DNA of 64,000 bases from Pseudomonas sp. ANT_J12 (GTDB taxonomy: Bacteria > Pseudomonadota > Gammaproteobacteria > Pseudomonadales > Pseudomonadaceae), in assembly GCF_008370045.1 (NCBI RefSeq), contig NZ_VOBN01000011.1, positions 62,001-126,000 on the forward strand. Reading direction: 5' to 3'. The notes under the pieces were generated by a model. The model was not told the DNA's origin. It saw only the letters and a list, made by a program, of their open reading frames with translations, and ran no database searches. This document shows positions 62,008 through 64,000 of this stretch, in pieces (the stretch's first letter is position 1; every line of letters starts with the position of its first letter). The position numbers were made by a program, and so were the translations under genes.

Positions 62008-63413
62008 GACTGAGGCTCCAAAGTGGCGGATTGCAAGCGGTTGACCGGCACCGGCTCGCCCGTGATGTGCTGCGCGCTGACGGTTTGGGTCGGCACGCTG
62101 TTATTGAGAGCTTCGAGGCGGATCAGGCGGTTATTGACGAAGCCGAACAGCGTGTAACCAAAGATCGTCGCTACGCCGCCGAGCATCAGTGCCTGCTCGC
62201 CCGAACTGTAGAGCGCCAGGTAGCTGTAGGCCGCCGCGACCCAGGCGATGATGTTGGTCACCAGGGCCTTGCCAGCGGGCACGTTGGACACTTTCTGCAT
62301 GGTCGCCAGCGCGGCCATGGACAGGATGTACGGCACCAGGTTGGTCACCACCGCCAGGTTGACGAGGGTGTCGAACTGTTTGCTCAGGTCCGGGCTGATG
62401 GTGAGCAGGCCCAACGCGGTCTGCCCGGCGAGCAGGATCAGCATGCCGACAATCGGCGTGCCGGCCTTGTTGGCCTTGGCGAATATCGGCAGGAAATAGC
62501 CGGTGTCCGCCGAGCTCTTGAACACCTGTGCAATGGTGAATTGCCAACCGAGCAGCGAGCCGATGCAGGCCATAATCATCGCGGCCATCACGATATCGCC
62601 GATCAGCGGCGTGAACATTTTGGCGAACACCAGCCCGAACGGGGCGGTGGAGGAGGCCAGCTCGGGGTTGGAGACGATGCCGGCAATGACGTTGGTGGAA
62701 ACGATGTAGATCACCGCCGCCCCCAGGGTGCCGCCTAGGACCGCAATCGGCACGTTCTTCTCGGGGTTCTCCACGGCATCGGTGTTGGCGCACGCCGATT
62801 CCAGCCCCAGGAACGCCCACAAGGTGATCGCCACGGAAGCGCCCGCAGCTTCCATCCAGCCCTTGTTGTGCGGGTTCCAGCCAGCGGCGTACGTGCTGCT
62901 GTCGAACCAGAACCAGCCGATGGTCGACACCAGCACCACTGGCGCAATAACCCCCCAAACCGTCACCGCACCGATGCGCCCGGTAATCCGCGCGCCACCG
63001 AAGTTGGCGAAGGTGGTAATCCACAGCAAGGCAATGGTCGCCAGACCCACTTGCAGCGAGTCCAGCTTCACGTCGAACAGCACCTGGATGTAGCCAACCG
63101 CCGTAATGCTGATCGCCACATTGGCAATCAGCAGCGACGCGCCGTAGGTGTAGTTGGTCAGGTAGTTCCCGGCCTTGCCGAACGTATATTCGGCATAGCC
63201 ACCCATGCCGCCGGTCTTGCGACTGAGCATCCCGCACCGGGCAAAGGCATACGCCAGAGCCAGTGAGCCAGTTGCAGTGATCAGCCAGGAAAGAATGGAA
63301 ATGGCGCCGACTTCGGCGAGTTTGGTGGGTAACAACACAATGCCCGAGCCCAACATGTTGACGGCCGTCAACATCGTCAGTTGCCCCACACTCATTTTCT
63401 TCGCGACTGACAT
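62004..63413 (-). CDS. potE: PotE-type amino acid/polyamine antiporter
   Basis: This 469-residue APC-family transporter has about 12 membrane helices. The sequence matches E. coli PotE over long stretches: MLTAVNMLGSGIVLLPTKLAEVG, SRKTGGMGGYAEYTFGKAG, WAFLGLESACANTDAVENPE, and GSLLGWQFTIAQVFKSS. PotE exchanges ornithine and putrescine and can take up putrescine. It is encoded first, directly before the decarboxylase, so the two form an antiport cycle. The region upstream to 63661 is AT-richer and should hold the promoter. Confidence 0.92.
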   Translation of the reverse strand: MSVAKKMSVGQLTMLTAVNMLGSGIVLLPTKLAEVGAISILSWLITATGSLALAYAFARCGMLSRKTGGMGGYAEYTFGKAGNYLTNYTYGASLLIANVAISITAVGYIQVLFDVKLDSLQVGLATIALLWITTFANFGGARITGRIGAVTVWGVIAPVVLVSTIGWFWFDSSTYAAGWNPHNKGWMEAAGASVAITLWAFLGLESACANTDAVENPEKNVPIAVLGGTLGAAVIYIVSTNVIAGIVSNPELASSTAPFGLVFAKMFTPLIGDIVMAAMIMACIGSLLGWQFTIAQVFKSSADTGYFLPIFAKANKAGTPIVGMLILLAGQTALGLLTISPDLSKQFDTLVNLAVVTNLVPYILSMAALATMQKVSNVPAGKALVTNIIAWVAAAYSYLALYSSGEQALMLGGVATIFGYTLFGFVNNRLIRLEALNNSVPTQTVSAQHITGEPVPVNRLQSATLEPQS

Positions 63414-63661
63414 TCCGTTGCCTCATTAGATTGCGTTGTGGAATTTAGATATAGCAAAGGATGCAGAGGGTGCAACGCGACGGAGGTTCAATAGCGGATA
63501 TGAATAAGGCTGAAAACCTGGATTTTGAAGCCCGTTAGCCGAGAACCGGGTTAGAGTGCTCGTCGACATCTGCTCATCCGGTCCTTCTCCGTGTCGTCGC
63601 GCCAAGCGGTTCCAGGGAAAGAACCGGGCTAAAAAACCGTATATCAACCGTTATGTGAAGA

Positions 63662-64000
63662 ATGAATCGTCCGCTGTTTGTTTCTCTGGATGGCCCCAAG
63701 GGCGCCGGTAAAACCACACTGTTGGAGGCCGTTACGAAAGTACTGAGGGCCGACAACAAAAAGGTGATCCGGCTTTGCGAGAGTAAAAGCGATCCCTACA
63801 GGGGTGAAACTATGGCCCTCGTGAACAAACTCGTCAGAAATCCTACCCGGGATTTGGAGTTGAGGGTTTGTGAACGCTTTGCTGATAGTCGTGCCTGGAT
63901 TTCGCAGCACGTGCTGACTAAACAGCCGCCCGACAGCCTCATCCTGATCGACCGCTGGTACCCGTCTGATGCAGCGTTTCGCCGAATGATCCCGTTTGCA
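63662..64000 (+). CDS. Thymidylate kinase-like P-loop protein, partial (3' end outside window)
   Basis: The first 113 residues are visible from ATG 63662 (GTGAAG upstream): MNRPLFVSLDGPKGAGKTTL carries the dTMP-kinase P-loop, with the conserved Lys17 and Thr after it, followed by RVCERFADSRAWIS and the TMPK-like motif LILIDRWYPSDAAFRRM. It phosphorylates a nucleoside monophosphate, most likely dTMP, or is a family relative with another role. Its coding sequence is more AT-rich than neighbours (for example GAGAGTAAAAGCGATCCC), suggesting later acquisition. The gene continues past 64000, so its partners are unknown. Confidence 0.85.
   Translation, partial: MNRPLFVSLDGPKGAGKTTLLEAVTKVLRADNKKVIRLCESKSDPYRGETMALVNKLVRNPTRDLELRVCERFADSRAWISQHVLTKQPPDSLILIDRWYPSDAAFRRMIPFA

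Overview
The window looks like chromosomal DNA of a fluorescent Pseudomonas (P. fluorescens group). The grounds are the high GC, the gene content (aprF, serine-protease autotransporters, family I.3 lipases, OprD porins, FAN1 nuclease, Sec-type formate dehydrogenase) and abundant short palindromic repeats of the REP/REPIN kind typical of this group (for example GTAGGAGCGAGGCTTGCCCG and TGTGGCGAGGGAGCTTGC). No sequence search was run. Names rest on motif recognition and family knowledge.

Region by region. (1) 1-12 kb: 3' part of an extracellular enzyme/type I secretion island: aprF (outer-membrane channel), two S8 serine-protease autotransporters (pspA/pspB type), two family I.3 lipases/polyurethanases (pueB and pueA type; all three triad residues of each are visible) and a small secreted protein. 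(2) 12-17 kb: a YgdI/YgdR-type lipoprotein, then a DNA-repair pair: a FAN1-type VRR nuclease overlapping an XPD/DinG-like Fe-S helicase that carries its own N-terminal PD-(D/E)XK nuclease motif; then a convergent DJ-1/PfpI protein. (3) 17-23 kb: PAS-PAS hybrid histidine kinase, small membrane protein, hemerythrin-like protein, a small conserved-looking gene, a decayed antiporter remnant and a MalY/PatB-type C-S lyase/aminotransferase. (4) 23.2-32.25 kb: a complete selenoprotein module: fdnG (in-frame UGA/Sec with a SECIS-like hairpin), fdnH, fdnI, fdhE, selA, selB and tRNA-Sec, the tRNA starting on the base after the selB stop. (5) 32.2-36.2 kb: LysR regulator, two YcaC-like cysteine hydrolases and an OprD porin. 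(6) 36.3-45.2 kb: a poly(3-hydroxybutyrate) cluster of the phbRBAC + phbXPF type: class I PHA synthase, thiolase, acetoacetyl-CoA reductase, AraC regulator, DUF3141 PhaC-like protein, phasin and PhaR-type repressor, with a striking inverted-repeat operator candidate. (7) 45.2-54.8 kb: tandem REPINs, OprD porin, acyl-CoA dehydrogenase, actP with its DUF485 partner, acyl-CoA ligase and a divergent FixL/FixJ-like two-component system behind two overlapping palindromes; together a short/medium-chain carboxylate uptake and activation locus that could feed the PHB genes. (8) 54.8-64 kb: patatin-like phospholipase, secreted chorismate mutase, quinone-reductase-like protein with divergent LysR, a two-domain lysozyme-inhibitor-like protein, an amino-acid decarboxylase with its PotE-type antiporter and, running off the end, a thymidylate-kinase-like gene.

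Most plausible leads for something new: the coupled FAN1 / nuclease-helicase pair, the thiol-nucleophile DUF3141 protein with its shared operator in the PHB cluster, and the double palindrome controlling the ligase/two-component divergon.
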